From positions 1-40,414 of the forward strand of contig DOPM01000006.1 in the NCBI GenBank assembly GCA_003513495.1: 40,414 nucleotides of DNA, in the 5' to 3' direction. This DNA is from Desulfosporosinus sp. (GTDB taxonomy: Bacteria > Bacillota > Desulfitobacteriia > Desulfitobacteriales > Desulfitobacteriaceae). The position numbers and the translations under genes were made by a program. A model generated the notes under the pieces. It did no database searches and was not told the DNA's origin. It saw only the letters and a program-made list of their open reading frames with translations. Positions 1 to 7,952 of the stretch are shown here, piece by piece; positions within the stretch are counted from its first letter, which is position 1, and each line of letters starts with the position of its first letter.

Positions 1-360
1 GCCGGAGCGACAGGAGCCACTGGGGCAACAGGAGAGGTCGGAGCGACAGGAGCCACTGGGGCAACAGGAGAAGCTGGAGCGACAGGAGCCACGGGGGCAA
101 CGGGAGAAGCCGGAGCGACAGGAGCCACCGGGGCGACAGGAGAAGCCGGAGCGACAGGAGCCACTGGGGCGACAGGAGAAGCCGGGGCGACGGGAGCCAC
201 AGGGGCAACAGGAGAGGTCGGAGCTACAGGAGCCACGGGGGCTACAGGAGAAGCCGGAGCGACAGGAGCCACGGGGGCCACAGGAGAAGCCGGAGCGACA
301 GGAGCGACAGGAGCGACAGGAGCGACAGGAGCTACAGGAGCAACGGGTGCTACGGGAGCC
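1..360 (+). repeat. 36-bp coding tandem repeat (collagen triplets)
   Basis: About nine imperfect copies of a 36-bp unit encode the 12-residue period GAT-GAT-GAT-GE(A/V), ending in a run of plain GAT triplets. Copies differ mostly at third codon positions, as expected for an expanding and contracting coding minisatellite. Unit number probably varies between strains, and short-read assembly may miscount it. Confidence 0.9.
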
Positions 361-765
361 GGCTTATCTGCCTTCGGATATGTTTATGAACTTGCCACTT
401 TAGTAGATGCAACCGTAGCTGGCGGCGCTGATGTACCATTCAGTAATAACGGACCATTAGTGGGTGTAACGCATACTGCTGGTACAACTACTGTAACTGT
501 GCCTTCAGCCGGAAATTATCAGATTGACTATAGTGTAAGCATAACAGCAGGTGTTGGCTCAGAGATAGCTATTGCTGTAAATGGCACCGTAGATGGATCG
601 ACATCAATACCGGCACTAGTTTCTACAGGTCAAGTCGTTGGGCAGGTTATTTTAACTCTAGCAGCTGGGGACACTATAACACTTAGAAATAACTCGGCAA
701 CCTCACTTACGCTGACTTTGGCGCCAGGTGTAGGTGCTCAAATGACGCTAGCAAAGTTTGACTAA
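1..765 (+). CDS. Collagen-like surface protein, 5' end outside the window
   Basis: The open frame enters from the left edge, so the N-terminus is missing. The visible 254 residues are an uninterrupted Gly-X-Thr collagen-like stalk (about residues 1-120, mostly GAT with a GEA or GEV triplet every fourth triplet), then a globular domain (about 121-254). The domain is rich in alternating hydrophobic and Thr/Ser residues and ends in AKFD. It resembles the jelly-roll C-terminal domains of BclA-type exosporium collagen proteins, which trimerise and project from the spore. No proline is seen in the triplets; the Y position is almost always threonine, a candidate O-glycosylation site. The glycosyltransferase and methyltransferase genes that follow fit a glycosylated stalk. 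Spore-surface location is inferred, not seen. Confidence 0.85.
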   Translation, partial: AGATGATGATGEVGATGATGATGEAGATGATGATGEAGATGATGATGEAGATGATGATGEAGATGATGATGEVGATGATGATGEAGATGATGATGEAGATGATGATGATGATGATGATGAGLSAFGYVYELATLVDATVAGGADVPFSNNGPLVGVTHTAGTTTVTVPSAGNYQIDYSVSITAGVGSEIAIAVNGTVDGSTSIPALVSTGQVVGQVILTLAAGDTITLRNNSATSLTLTLAPGVGAQMTLAKFD

Positions 766-790
766 TAAGTAAAAGGGATTCAGATAATAA

Positions 791-824
791 AACAGCTGCG
801 GGCTCCGGTGGACCTGCAGCTGTT
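791..824 (+). terminator. Hairpin after the collagen gene
   Basis: The arms AACAGCTGC and GCAGCTGTT pair perfectly (9 bp), followed by one mismatch and two more pairs around a short loop. It lies 26 bp after the stop codon of the collagen gene. There is no T-run after it, so it may be a weak terminator or an mRNA 3'-end stabiliser. Confidence 0.4.
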
Positions 825-1025
825 GCATATCGTAATTAAGGGGCTTAACCGCTAAAACTAAATTTGACAATTCCAGAGGTTACTGTTGTGAGTTTTACGT
901 AAAGTTGTTTAATTTAATATTATCACAAAGTTCTGGAAAAACAAATATTAAACGTGGTTTCCACCTCCAGGATATTTGAATACCATAGAGTATGACTAAA
1001 TCTAACATTGAGGAGTAAGTAAATC

Positions 1026-2156
1026 ATGTCTAATAACTCCATTACTATAAGTTTGTGTATGATTGTACGCAACGAGGAAAAAACAATCGCCAGGTGCCTC
1101 GACTCGGTAAAGGGAATTCCAGATGAAATTGTAATAATCGATACAGGTTCTATTGATCGCACCAAAGAGATTGTAAGTCAATATACGGATAAGATCGATA
1201 GCTTTACCTGGATAGACGACTTTGCTGCAGCTCGAAATTTTGCTTTTAGCAAAGCGACAATGGATTATATCCTTTGGCTGGATGCAGATGATGTTTTAGC
1301 AGATCCCGATCGCGACAAGTTTTTTAAGCTAAAGAGAAATTATGATCCCTCATTTGATGTTGTAAATATGCCCTACCTCTTAGCGTTTGATCAGTATGGT
1401 ACAGTTACTTTTAGTTTAAGAAGGAATCGCTTGGTTAAAAGAAGCAAGAATTTTCGTTGGATAGGACCAGTACACGAGTATTTGGAAGTGTACGGCAATA
1501 TTTTGAATTCTGATATTTGTGTAACCCACAAAGGACTGGGAGGTAATGATTCCAATCGTAACCTTAAAATATACGAAAATCGTAAGGCAAAAGGGGAAGC
1601 GTTTTCCCCCCGAGACTTATATTACTATGCCAATGAACTCTACGATCACCAGCTTCATGAACGGGCTATCGAATCTTACCAAGACTTTTTGAATACAGGA
1701 CAAGGATGGGTGGAAGACAATATTTCTGCTTGTGGTAAATTAGCAGACTGTTACCAAAAGCTTGAGAAAAGAGATAAACAGCTCGAGTATACTTTGAAAT
1801 CATTTCAGTATGCTCCCCCAAGAGCTGAGTTTTGCTGTCGATTAGGGTTTTATTTTTTAAGTGCCGAGCAATATGAACAAGGGGTTTTTTGGTACAAATT
1901 AGCTACTCAATTGGAAAAACCCATTAATAGCTGGGGGCCAATAAATGAAGCTTGCTGGACGTGGTTACCTCATTTACAGTTATGTGTCTGTTATGATCGC
2001 CTTGGTAAATATGAATTAGCTTATGAGCATAATGAAATTGCCAGAAAGTATCGGCCAGACAATAACCAGGTTTTATATAACAAAAAGTATTTGGAAGGTG
2101 TCTTTGAAAAACACAAATTAAAATTTCCCTATCATTCAGAGAAGGAGGTAGAGTAA
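1026..2156 (+). CDS. Family 2 glycosyltransferase with C-terminal TPR-like region
   Basis: A 376-residue protein. The N-terminal GT-A domain (about residues 5-120) opens with the ISLCMIVRNEEKTIARCLDS signature. It carries the DxD-type metal/nucleotide-sugar site DADD at residues 86-89, preceded by the acidic loop IDTGSIDRT. The second half (about 190-360) is helical with TPR-like repeats, as in SunS-type and other protein-modifying GT2 enzymes that glycosylate peptides. The start follows a GAGGAG-type ribosome binding site. The methyltransferase gene begins 1 nt after the stop, so the two are co-transcribed. Lying between collagen genes, it is a good candidate for adding sugars to the Gly-Ala-Thr stalks. 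That target is inferred; the sugar and acceptor are unknown. Confidence 0.85.
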   Translation: MSNNSITISLCMIVRNEEKTIARCLDSVKGIPDEIVIIDTGSIDRTKEIVSQYTDKIDSFTWIDDFAAARNFAFSKATMDYILWLDADDVLADPDRDKFFKLKRNYDPSFDVVNMPYLLAFDQYGTVTFSLRRNRLVKRSKNFRWIGPVHEYLEVYGNILNSDICVTHKGLGGNDSNRNLKIYENRKAKGEAFSPRDLYYYANELYDHQLHERAIESYQDFLNTGQGWVEDNISACGKLADCYQKLEKRDKQLEYTLKSFQYAPPRAEFCCRLGFYFLSAEQYEQGVFWYKLATQLEKPINSWGPINEACWTWLPHLQLCVCYDRLGKYELAYEHNEIARKYRPDNNQVLYNKKYLEGVFEKHKLKFPYHSEKEVE

Positions 2157-2157
2157 A

Positions 2158-2694
2158 ATGGCCGTATTAAATTGGCACGAAGACTTTATTGTTCACCTGG
2201 TAAGCCTAATTAGACCAAAGGTTTACGTTGAACTGGGGTTATATCATTGTACCCTTTTCAATAGAATAATCCACTTTGCCGAACAATTAGTTGGAGTGGA
2301 TATTAGCCCTGAAGCTGGCAAATATATGCAACAATCTTCTAAAACACGTTTTTTTAACGGTACAACCCAAGAGTTTGCTAAGGAAGTAGAAAGTAATTCC
2401 CTAAAAATTGATTTGCTATTTATTGACGCAGATCATTCAAAAGAGGCAGTACTAGAAGATTTTAAAAGTTTCTTTCCCTATATTGCTCCACACGGTTTGA
2501 TTCTACTGCATGATACTCATCCTGGAAATGAGCAGATGATTCGACCAGAATGGTGCGGTACAGCTTACTTGGCAATTGAAGAGTTATTTCGAGAAAAAGG
2601 ATTGTCATATGAGTTAATGACAATTCCGCTATCTCCAGGCCTAACAATTTGTAGGAAACGTCAGCTTCAACTGGCCTGGCAGGAAAAAGAATAA
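2158..2694 (+). CDS. Class I SAM-dependent methyltransferase (Methyltransf_24-like)
   Basis: A 178-residue protein with a Rossmann methyltransferase pattern. A glycine-poor motif I lies at residues 22-28 (VYVELGL), an acidic ribose-binding Asp at about 48 (VGVDIS), LLFIDADHS at 87-94 and ILLHDTHPG at 115-123. This arrangement is seen in the Methyltransf_24 / cephalosporin-hydroxylase-like group often found in sugar-modification clusters. It starts 1 nt after the upstream glycosyltransferase gene with GGAGG just before the ATG. It may O-methylate the sugars attached to neighbouring collagen proteins, as anthrose-type methylated sugars cap BclA glycans (inference). A decayed copy of this gene lies at 3931-4050. 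Confidence 0.8.
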   Translation: MAVLNWHEDFIVHLVSLIRPKVYVELGLYHCTLFNRIIHFAEQLVGVDISPEAGKYMQQSSKTRFFNGTTQEFAKEVESNSLKIDLLFIDADHSKEAVLEDFKSFFPYIAPHGLILLHDTHPGNEQMIRPEWCGTAYLAIEELFREKGLSYELMTIPLSPGLTICRKRQLQLAWQEKE

Positions 2695-2746
2695 ATTACT
2701 AAGAGATTGTAAGAATTAATTGCATAGTAATTTTTATTGGATTTGA

Positions 2747-2796
2747 AAAACCAAACGGGTGAAGGCATAAGAGTTTGCTTTCACCCGTTTGGTTTT
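2747..2796 (+). terminator. Strong hairpin ending the GT2-methyltransferase unit
   Basis: A perfect 17-bp inverted repeat (left arm AAAACCAAACGGGTGAA, right arm its complement ending GGTTTT) with a loop of about 15 nt. It sits 52 bp past the methyltransferase stop. The A/T ends of the stem could allow termination in both directions. Confidence 0.65.
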
Positions 2797-2980
2797 ATCA
2801 TGAAATGCCGTTTAGTTTTGAGTGTATACGAGAAAATAAACAAGTTGTAACAAAAATCAACCTGTACAATAAAATAGTTAAAGACTATAAAAAGAGAATA
2901 TTCCAAATAAGAAGACTAAAGTAAGTACGGTCAAATATTAACTTAAATTATTAAAATAGAAACGTAAAGGAGTCTGGAAA

Positions 2981-3814
2981 ATGCCTGAGTTAACTACCGG
3001 ATTAATCGAAAATACATCGGTCGCTGGTGTAAGACCAACGTTAACGTTTACGGTAAGAATCAGCAACGACGACACAATCGCTACAACCATTGAAATATTG
3101 GGTTTTTTTGTGACAGGGACTACGAAGAACCTTTATGTTCATGAGGCGTTTGCTATAGCAGCGGGGGATGTTGTCACCGGAAACTATTTTGTGCAGTTGG
3201 ATGCTTTTGAGTTTCAATTCATCACCAGTACCGATGCTGTAAAGGTCTCGGCTTGGGGGAAAGATGCTGCTGGCAATTTGGTTTCAGCTCATCGAGTGCT
3301 ACCAGCAGAACTCGATCCAATAGGCCCTGATGGAATAACCGGGTCAACGGGAGCCACAGGAGAAGTCGGTGCGACAGGAGCGACGGGCGCTACAGGAGCA
3401 CAGGGGTTATCTGAATATGCGTATGTTTATAATCTGCCGGCTCAAGTTGTTGCATTAGAAGCAGATGTAATTTTTAGTACCAACGGTGTTATTGTAGGTG
3501 CGATTGCTCATACACCGGCCACTTCTACAATTACAATTGGTACTGCAGGAGACTATTCTGTTTTGTTTAATGTTGCTGGTGTAGAAGCAAACCAGTTTGC
3601 TGTTTTCCAAAATGGGACTCCCGTTGACGGGGCAATTTATGTGTCCGGTGCCGGAACTCAGCCAAACCCAGGTATGGTAATTGTTACTGCGTCAGCAGGT
3701 GATTTTTTAACTTTGAGAAATCATACAAGTGCTGCGGCAATTACCCTGCAAACGCTAGCAAGTGGAACCCAAATTAACGCTAATGCATCGATATTGATTC
3801 AAAAGATAAGTTAA
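2981..3814 (+). CDS. Three-part surface protein: shared N-terminal domain, short collagen stalk, BclA-like C-domain
   Basis: A 277-residue protein. Residues 1-114 form a domain beginning MPELTTGLIENTSVAG and ending in (S)AHRVLPAELDPI. The same domain is found alone at 6301-6651 and ahead of a beta-propeller at 12685-13578. Residues 115-142 are a short collagen stalk of Gly-X-Thr triplets. Residues 143-277 are a beta-rich C-domain resembling the end of the collagen protein at 1-765. No signal peptide is present, as expected for proteins made in the mother cell and assembled on a spore. A good ribosome binding site (AAAGGAG) precedes the ATG. By analogy with BclA the N-domain may be the surface anchor and the C-domain the trimerisation tip; this is inference. 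I know no established name for the N-domain. Confidence 0.85.
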   Translation: MPELTTGLIENTSVAGVRPTLTFTVRISNDDTIATTIEILGFFVTGTTKNLYVHEAFAIAAGDVVTGNYFVQLDAFEFQFITSTDAVKVSAWGKDAAGNLVSAHRVLPAELDPIGPDGITGSTGATGEVGATGATGATGAQGLSEYAYVYNLPAQVVALEADVIFSTNGVIVGAIAHTPATSTITIGTAGDYSVLFNVAGVEANQFAVFQNGTPVDGAIYVSGAGTQPNPGMVIVTASAGDFLTLRNHTSAAAITLQTLASGTQINANASILIQKIS

Positions 3815-3930
3815 CCCATGCATGTAAATTTCTCCGCAGGAATTAGAAACAAACGTTATTTTAGAAAGTAAAGGACCTAGTGTTGATCTAAACAACATTA
3901 TCACATTTGTATTCCTAAAATTGTTATCAG

Positions 3931-4050
3931 ATTAAATATGCTATTCATCGATGCTGATCATTCGAAAGCAGCCGGCAATACAAGACTTTAAGGCTTTTTC
4001 CCATTTTCAGCACCACACGGTCTCATTTTGTTGCATGAACCCATCCTGGA
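3931..4050 (+). pseudogene. Decayed fragment of a methyltransferase gene
   Basis: About 120 bp here align with the middle of the methyltransferase gene at 2158-2694 (its bases about 2410-2535). The fragment reads MLFIDADHSKAA where the intact gene reads LLFIDADHSKEA. After small indels it continues as a frame-broken copy of SAPHGLILLHE. It has no start, ends inside the protein and carries frameshifts, so it is dead. The neighbouring 5' part is not recognisable. It shows that a second methyltransferase-collagen unit once stood here and was mostly deleted. Confidence 0.75.
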
Positions 4051-5118
4051 TATAGGGTCTAATGGAATCACAGGAACTACAGGAGCAACAGGTACCACAG
4101 GGGCAACAGGCGCGACAGGGGCAACGGGAGCCACAGGAGAAGTCGGAGCGACGGGGGCAACTGGAGCCACAGGAGAAGTCGGGGCGACAGGAGCAACTGG
4201 AGCCACAGGAGAAGTTGGAGCGACGGGGGCAACTGGAGCCACAGGCGAAGTTGGGGCGACAGGAGCAACTGGAGCCACAGGAGAAGTTGGAGCGACGGGG
4301 GCAACTGGAGCCACAGGAGAAGTTGGAGCGACGGGGGCAACTGGAGCCACAGGCGAAGTTGGGGCGACAGGAGCAACTGGAGCCACAGGAGAAGTCGGAG
4401 CGACAGGAGAAGTCGGAGCGACAGGGGCTACTGGTGCAACTGGCGCTACAGGAGCCACCGGTACCTTTGAATCCGCGGCAACAATAGAAAATATAGGGCC
4501 TGCAGTTAGTTCTCAATTCAACGAGCTAAGGACTGCGGAAAAAACACCTATTATAGAATTGGTTTCAGTATATGGACTATCCGACCTTAGAGACGTTGTT
4601 ACTATTACAGGTGCGGGGACAGTTGGAAGTAATAATACGGAATTTGTATTAAGTACAACTGCAAATTTTGTAGATAGTGCGATCTTAGAGACTGCGGAAA
4701 GAGGAAGATACGAACCAGGATTTGCGGGAGAAGCAGGAATCGGTATACGTCTTCCAGTGGCTCCCACCGGAATCAGGTGGTCAGATGGGGCGTTTTCGAT
4801 GACCAAAATGGTTTGTTCTTTGGTCAAGATGTCGCGAACGGTATTTTCGTAGCAATTAGGAGGTTAGGCGTCGACACAATAATATCCCAAGCTGCGTGGA
4901 ACGTGGATCGCTTAGATGGTACAGGACCCAGTGGAGCAACCCTTAGCCTTGCCGAGGGAAATATTTATGAAGTTGTCTTTACTTGGTACGGGTACGGTAT
5001 CATTGAATTCAGGGTAGTTTTACCGGATCCCACAACCTTAGCCCAAGAAGTAATTACCGTTCATCGCTTTTCACCGACCGGTGAAACAAGTGAAAAAAGT
5101 CTAAGACTACCACTTTGA
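4028..5118 (+). pseudogene. Broken collagen-like protein gene with a virion-like C-terminal domain
   Basis: The collagen stalk (about 4064-4463) runs into a linker and then a domain reading SAILETAERGRYEPGFAGEAG. At about 4771 the frame changes by -1 and the same domain continues to the stop at 5118, with RWGVFDDQNGLFFGQD, WNVDRLDGTGPSGATL and FTWYGYGIIEFRVV. One missing A in GGA-AT restores TGNQVVRW, so a single-base deletion is the simplest explanation. The 5' end is also wrong: the only in-frame start is TTG at 4028, inside the methyltransferase remnant and without a ribosome binding site. The N-domain seen in the gene at 2981 is absent. From memory, the WN.DKLDGTGPSG-type motif occurs in structural proteins of large DNA viruses and phages; that link is tentative. 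Confidence 0.75.
4064..4463 (+). repeat. 36-bp coding tandem repeat in the collagen pseudogene
   Basis: About ten copies of a 36-bp unit encode GAT-GAT-GAT-GEV. Two slightly different unit versions (GCGACGGGGGCAACT and GCGACAGGAGCAACT) alternate in blocks, a sign of higher-order duplication. The units are close to those at 1-360, so gene conversion between the two arrays is possible. Confidence 0.85.
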
Positions 5119-5140
5119 AAAAAGCTGGAGTCTTAGACTT
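5097..5140 (+). terminator. 12-bp hairpin overlapping the end of the collagen pseudogene
   Basis: The arms AAGTCTAAGACT and AGTCTTAGACTT are perfect complements, with a further 3-bp CCA/TGG pairing inside and the stop codon in the loop. No long T-run follows, so terminator function is uncertain. Confidence 0.45.
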
Positions 5141-5238
5141 GGTTAAATTCATTAAGCTCAACGGTCATTCTTCTATTACGACCCTTCCTTGTAAGTGCAA
5201 ATATCTAGACCTCTAATCTCTTGAAACATATCACTGTG

Positions 5239-5269
5239 GTGTCAATAATAAGTGGACGGCCATATCATA
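5239..5269 (+). promoter_or_regulatory. GTGTCAA-N15-CATANNNTA element, copy A (before the protease gene)
   Basis: GTGTCAA (5239-5245) and CATATCATA (5261-5269) are separated by 15 bp, with GTGGAC in the spacer. The same layout occurs at 6707 and 9733. CATA-N3-TA matches the -10 consensus of the mother-cell sigma factor SigK (and resembles SigE). The element ends 35 bp before the protease start, which fits a promoter. Sigma assignment is inference. Confidence 0.5.
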
Positions 5270-5304
5270 TAGTAATGGGATTGAGGAATGATGGAGGATT
5301 TATG

Positions 5305-6243
5305 ATGGATAAGCTTGATGACCAGAGCAAAAAAAAACTATTAACCCTCCCACAAGTCGTTGGGGTAGGGTATGGTTTCAAAGAAGTTAAGGGTATAAAA
5401 ACTGATCAGGAGGCTATCGTTGTCTTAGTAACAATAAAACTTCCTCCTGAACAGCTAACCGACCATGAACTCATACCCAAGAACGTATATGATATGATTA
5501 CGGATGTCATTGAAGTGGGAGAATTCCAAGCCTTAGAAGTGGAAATGCTAGAACCGCTCCAAAGTCGCACGGAAAAGGTGAGACCTGCGCCTCCAGGAGT
5601 GAGCATTGGTCATTATTTAATTACGGCTGGGACCTTCGGAGCCGTAGTTTATGATAACTCTACCGGGCAACCGATGATCCTTTCAAATAATCATGTCCTA
5701 GCGAATACTACGAATGGCAACGATGAAAGAGCCAGTATCAATGATAGGATCTACCAACCTGGGCCCCTTGATTTTGTCCGCGTTGATCTTGGCTACGCAG
5801 CTCGACAGTATATTATTGCTTGCTTGAAGAGATTTGTTAATCTAGCCGATTACCCTGAAATTAATGTTGTAGATTGTGCTATTGGGGAACCACTGGAAAA
5901 TAGCATGATCGTTCCAGATATTCTCGAGATCGGTTTGGTACAAGGAGTCACTACTCCAGCTTTAAATATGGCAGTCAAAAAATCGGGACGTACTACGGGT
6001 TTAACATTTGGTGAGATTATTGTTCTCGATGCTTTGGTCGATGTGCATTACGGAGCCGGACGAACTCTGCGTTTTGATCACCAAATTATTACCACTAAAA
6101 TGTCCTCTGGAGGAGATAGCGGTTCCCTTCTGTTAGATCACAATAACTTGGCGGTCGGATTACTGTTCGCGGGCTCAGACTCTATAACGGTACACAATCC
6201 AATTCAAGATGTTTTGGATTTATTGAGTGTAAATTTCGGCTGA
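5305..6243 (+). CDS. Trypsin-like serine protease
   Basis: A 312-residue protein. The N-terminal part (about 1-90, with VVGVGYGFKEVKG) is the segment commonly seen ahead of chymotrypsin-fold proteases in Firmicutes. The protease domain (about 95-312) shows the triad in order: His130 in LSNNHVLA, Asp190 in VVDCAIGEP and Ser272 in SGGDSGSLLLD, so it should be active. There is no signal peptide or membrane anchor. The ATG at 5305 is chosen because GGAGG lies 7 nt upstream; ATG 5302 and an earlier TTG are also in frame. It may process surface proteins of this locus during assembly, but its substrate is unknown. Promoter-like element A lies just upstream. Confidence 0.85.
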   Translation: MDKLDDQSKKKLLTLPQVVGVGYGFKEVKGIKTDQEAIVVLVTIKLPPEQLTDHELIPKNVYDMITDVIEVGEFQALEVEMLEPLQSRTEKVRPAPPGVSIGHYLITAGTFGAVVYDNSTGQPMILSNNHVLANTTNGNDERASINDRIYQPGPLDFVRVDLGYAARQYIIACLKRFVNLADYPEINVVDCAIGEPLENSMIVPDILEIGLVQGVTTPALNMAVKKSGRTTGLTFGEIIVLDALVDVHYGAGRTLRFDHQIITTKMSSGGDSGSLLLDHNNLAVGLLFAGSDSITVHNPIQDVLDLLSVNFG

Positions 6244-6300
6244 TGAACGTCATGGAACTGCATTTTAAACAATAGATAAATCAACGGGGAGGCCTTAAAA

Positions 6301-6651
6301 ATGTTTTACGTTACGACAGGCATCTTGGATAATACAGCTGTTGGAGACGGGAGGCCGACGTTCACACTAAATATAAGAATTACAAATAACGGCCTAGTTA
6401 ATGATACGGTACAAATCATAGGCTTCTATATTAATGGTGATACGAAGGTGCAGTATGTCAGTGAGATTATTACTCTAGTACCGGAGGGTGCTCTGAATAG
6501 AAGTTACTATGCAAATTTAGATGCCTTCGAATTTCAGTTTATGACTATTCATAACTCAATGGAGATCTCGGTATGGGGAAAAAGCGCTAATAACAATCTA
6601 AATCCAGCGCATAGGGTATTGCCTTCCGAGCTCAATCGTATTCCCTTGTGA
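6301..6651 (+). CDS. Stand-alone copy of the shared N-terminal surface domain
   Basis: A 116-residue protein made only of the domain that forms the N-terminus of the proteins at 2981 and 12685. Shared landmarks are TTGI/TTGLI.(D/E)N near the start, a central IIGFY/ILGFF segment, DAFEFQF(I/M)T, (E/V)(I/V)S(V/A)WGK and AHRVLP(S/A)EL at the end. It stops where the others continue into collagen or propeller. It has no signal peptide, no membrane segment and no cysteines. A GGGGAGG ribosome binding site precedes the ATG. It may be a small structural or anchoring component of the same surface layer. The function is unknown; the family link is clear from the sequence. Confidence 0.8.
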   Translation: MFYVTTGILDNTAVGDGRPTFTLNIRITNNGLVNDTVQIIGFYINGDTKVQYVSEIITLVPEGALNRSYYANLDAFEFQFMTIHNSMEISVWGKSANNNLNPAHRVLPSELNRIPL

Positions 6652-6706
6652 AAATAGATACGTATCCTCGGTGAGGATATAAAACCAAAATGATTAATGG
6701 AATGTC

Positions 6707-6781
6707 GTGTCAACAAGGGGTGGACTTCCATAACTTAAGTAATGAGTTATGGCGAGGATGGATCCAATAATGAAGATTTAG
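6707..6781 (+). promoter_or_regulatory. GTGTCAA-N15-CATANNNTA element, copy B, orphan with an aborted start
   Basis: GTGTCAA (6707-6713) is followed 15 bp later by CATAACTTA (6729-6737), then a leader closely matching that of the dehydrogenase gene at 9798 (GAGGATGG, CCAATAATGAA). The ATG at 6770 reads only Met-Lys-Ile before a TAG. A promoter and leader seem to have survived the loss of the gene they served. Confidence 0.5.
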
Positions 6782-6811
6782 ACTTCACCTGATTAAGAAA
6801 ATAATAAATGA

Positions 6812-6831
6812 AGGGGCCGTAGCTGGCCCCT
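6812..6831 (-). terminator. Probable terminator of the GT4 gene
   Basis: AGGGGCC and GGCCCCT pair perfectly around a 6-nt loop. On the minus strand, downstream of the glycosyltransferase ending at 6904, the stem is followed by a T-rich stretch, though not a clean T-run. Confidence 0.5.
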
Positions 6832-6903
6832 CCAAGTCTTTATACAATCACTCTTTAGTGATTTTCTATTCTTCCCTTCTGTTTCCTAATATTTTACAAG
6901 GTC

Positions 6904-7893
6904 TTACTTAAGGCTTAACAAGAACGCCTCTACTTGATCTGCAGTACGTTGCCAAGTCCAGGTTTGAGCGAAAAGGTGGCCAGCGTTTGCTAGGCGCTGA
7001 CGTTCCATTTCATCAGTTAGCAAATATCTAATGGCTGAGCTAAGTTGATCAATGTCGCTAGGAGGAACTAAGAGACAGTTTTCACCACTTCTGACATAAT
7101 CACGGTTTCCGCCACAGTCGGTGCTTATAACGGCCGTGCCGGAAGCCATCGCTTCAAGGGGAGGTAAACCAAAAGCCTCAAAGTAAGAGGTGTATACGAA
7201 GAGGTCAGCCTCCGCATAAAGTTGAGCAAGCTCTTGGTCTGTCGTCGAGGTTTTGACTCGACATGGAACGGCGCTGGCAAATTGAGCGTTCTCGGGTATG
7301 GATACGGTTAATTCAAAATCAATATGCTCCTTTACTTGATTGACAGCTTGCAAAAAATCCGAACCACCTTTCCAGGTATAGCCTGAAGTAGGATCACGCA
7401 TGATGTAAAAAATGTTCTTACGGCCCGTTAGTGCAGAGGGTTTAGGATAAGGGCGGAATGTCGAAGTATCTACTCCGCCGGAAATTACCGTGCTTTGTAA
7501 TCCAGTTTCTTGGAGGAGAAGTTGACGGTGCCACTGAGATATTGACATGATTGGAGCGCCAATCAGATAAGTCTGTTTTGCAGTTTCTGATTCCGAAACC
7601 CATAGAGGTTCATAACCCAAACTCAAGCGAACAACTTGCCCACGTCTAGATTCCCAAGCGGGTTTAACTGTCAAATAGAAGTTTGGAAGTATGAAATCGG
7701 CTGAAGGGATGGAGTATGGGGTTAGCTCTTTTACTCTTCGCAATTTGGCACGAAGCGGCCATACTTGGAGTCCTTTTTCGGGCATCACGACTTCAACATC
7801 ATGCCCCTTGTCAACAAGGGCATTGGCAAGATGATAAATAAAACGGGCTCCCCCGCCCATTTCTAAACTAAGAACAGGAAACACGATTTTCAT
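6904..7893 (-). CDS. Family 4 glycosyltransferase (GT-B fold)
   Basis: A 329-residue protein starting MKIVFPVLSLEMGGGARFIY, a glycine-rich N-terminal Rossmann half typical of GT4 retaining enzymes. The C-terminal half has the nucleotide-sugar site as the EX7E motif in EAFGLPPLEAMASGTAVIST, then GGNRDYVRSGENCLLVPP. Length is a little short for the family (350-400). It is a close paralogue of the gene at 8615-9610, also on the minus strand. GGAGG precedes the ATG. It probably adds a sugar to a glycan of the surface locus; donor and acceptor cannot be read from the sequence. Confidence 0.85.
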   Translation of the reverse strand: MKIVFPVLSLEMGGGARFIYHLANALVDKGHDVEVVMPEKGLQVWPLRAKLRRVKELTPYSIPSADFILPNFYLTVKPAWESRRGQVVRLSLGYEPLWVSESETAKQTYLIGAPIMSISQWHRQLLLQETGLQSTVISGGVDTSTFRPYPKPSALTGRKNIFYIMRDPTSGYTWKGGSDFLQAVNQVKEHIDFELTVSIPENAQFASAVPCRVKTSTTDQELAQLYAEADLFVYTSYFEAFGLPPLEAMASGTAVISTDCGGNRDYVRSGENCLLVPPSDIDQLSSAIRYLLTDEMERQRLANAGHLFAQTWTWQRTADQVEAFLLSLK

Positions 7894-7952
7894 AGTTTGT
7901 CCTCCCTTTACTTTCCGGTACTACATATTATGCTTTCACAGAGGGTATTGGT

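Noticed and set aside
1..360. 36-bp regular repeats that might be taken for a CRISPR array
   Set aside because: There are no unique spacers; units are directly joined, read in frame as Gly-X-Thr triplets and vary at third codon positions.
3988..4516. Long open frames on the minus strand and the other plus frame across the collagen repeat
   Set aside because: They are by-products of the 36-bp repeat in other frames: low-complexity proteins (for example Val-Ala-Pro repeats) without ribosome binding sites.
4760..4800. Programmed -1 frameshift as explanation of the frame change in the collagen gene
   Set aside because: There is no X-XXY-YYZ slippery site near 4771, and one missing base explains it; the 5' end of the gene is also damaged.
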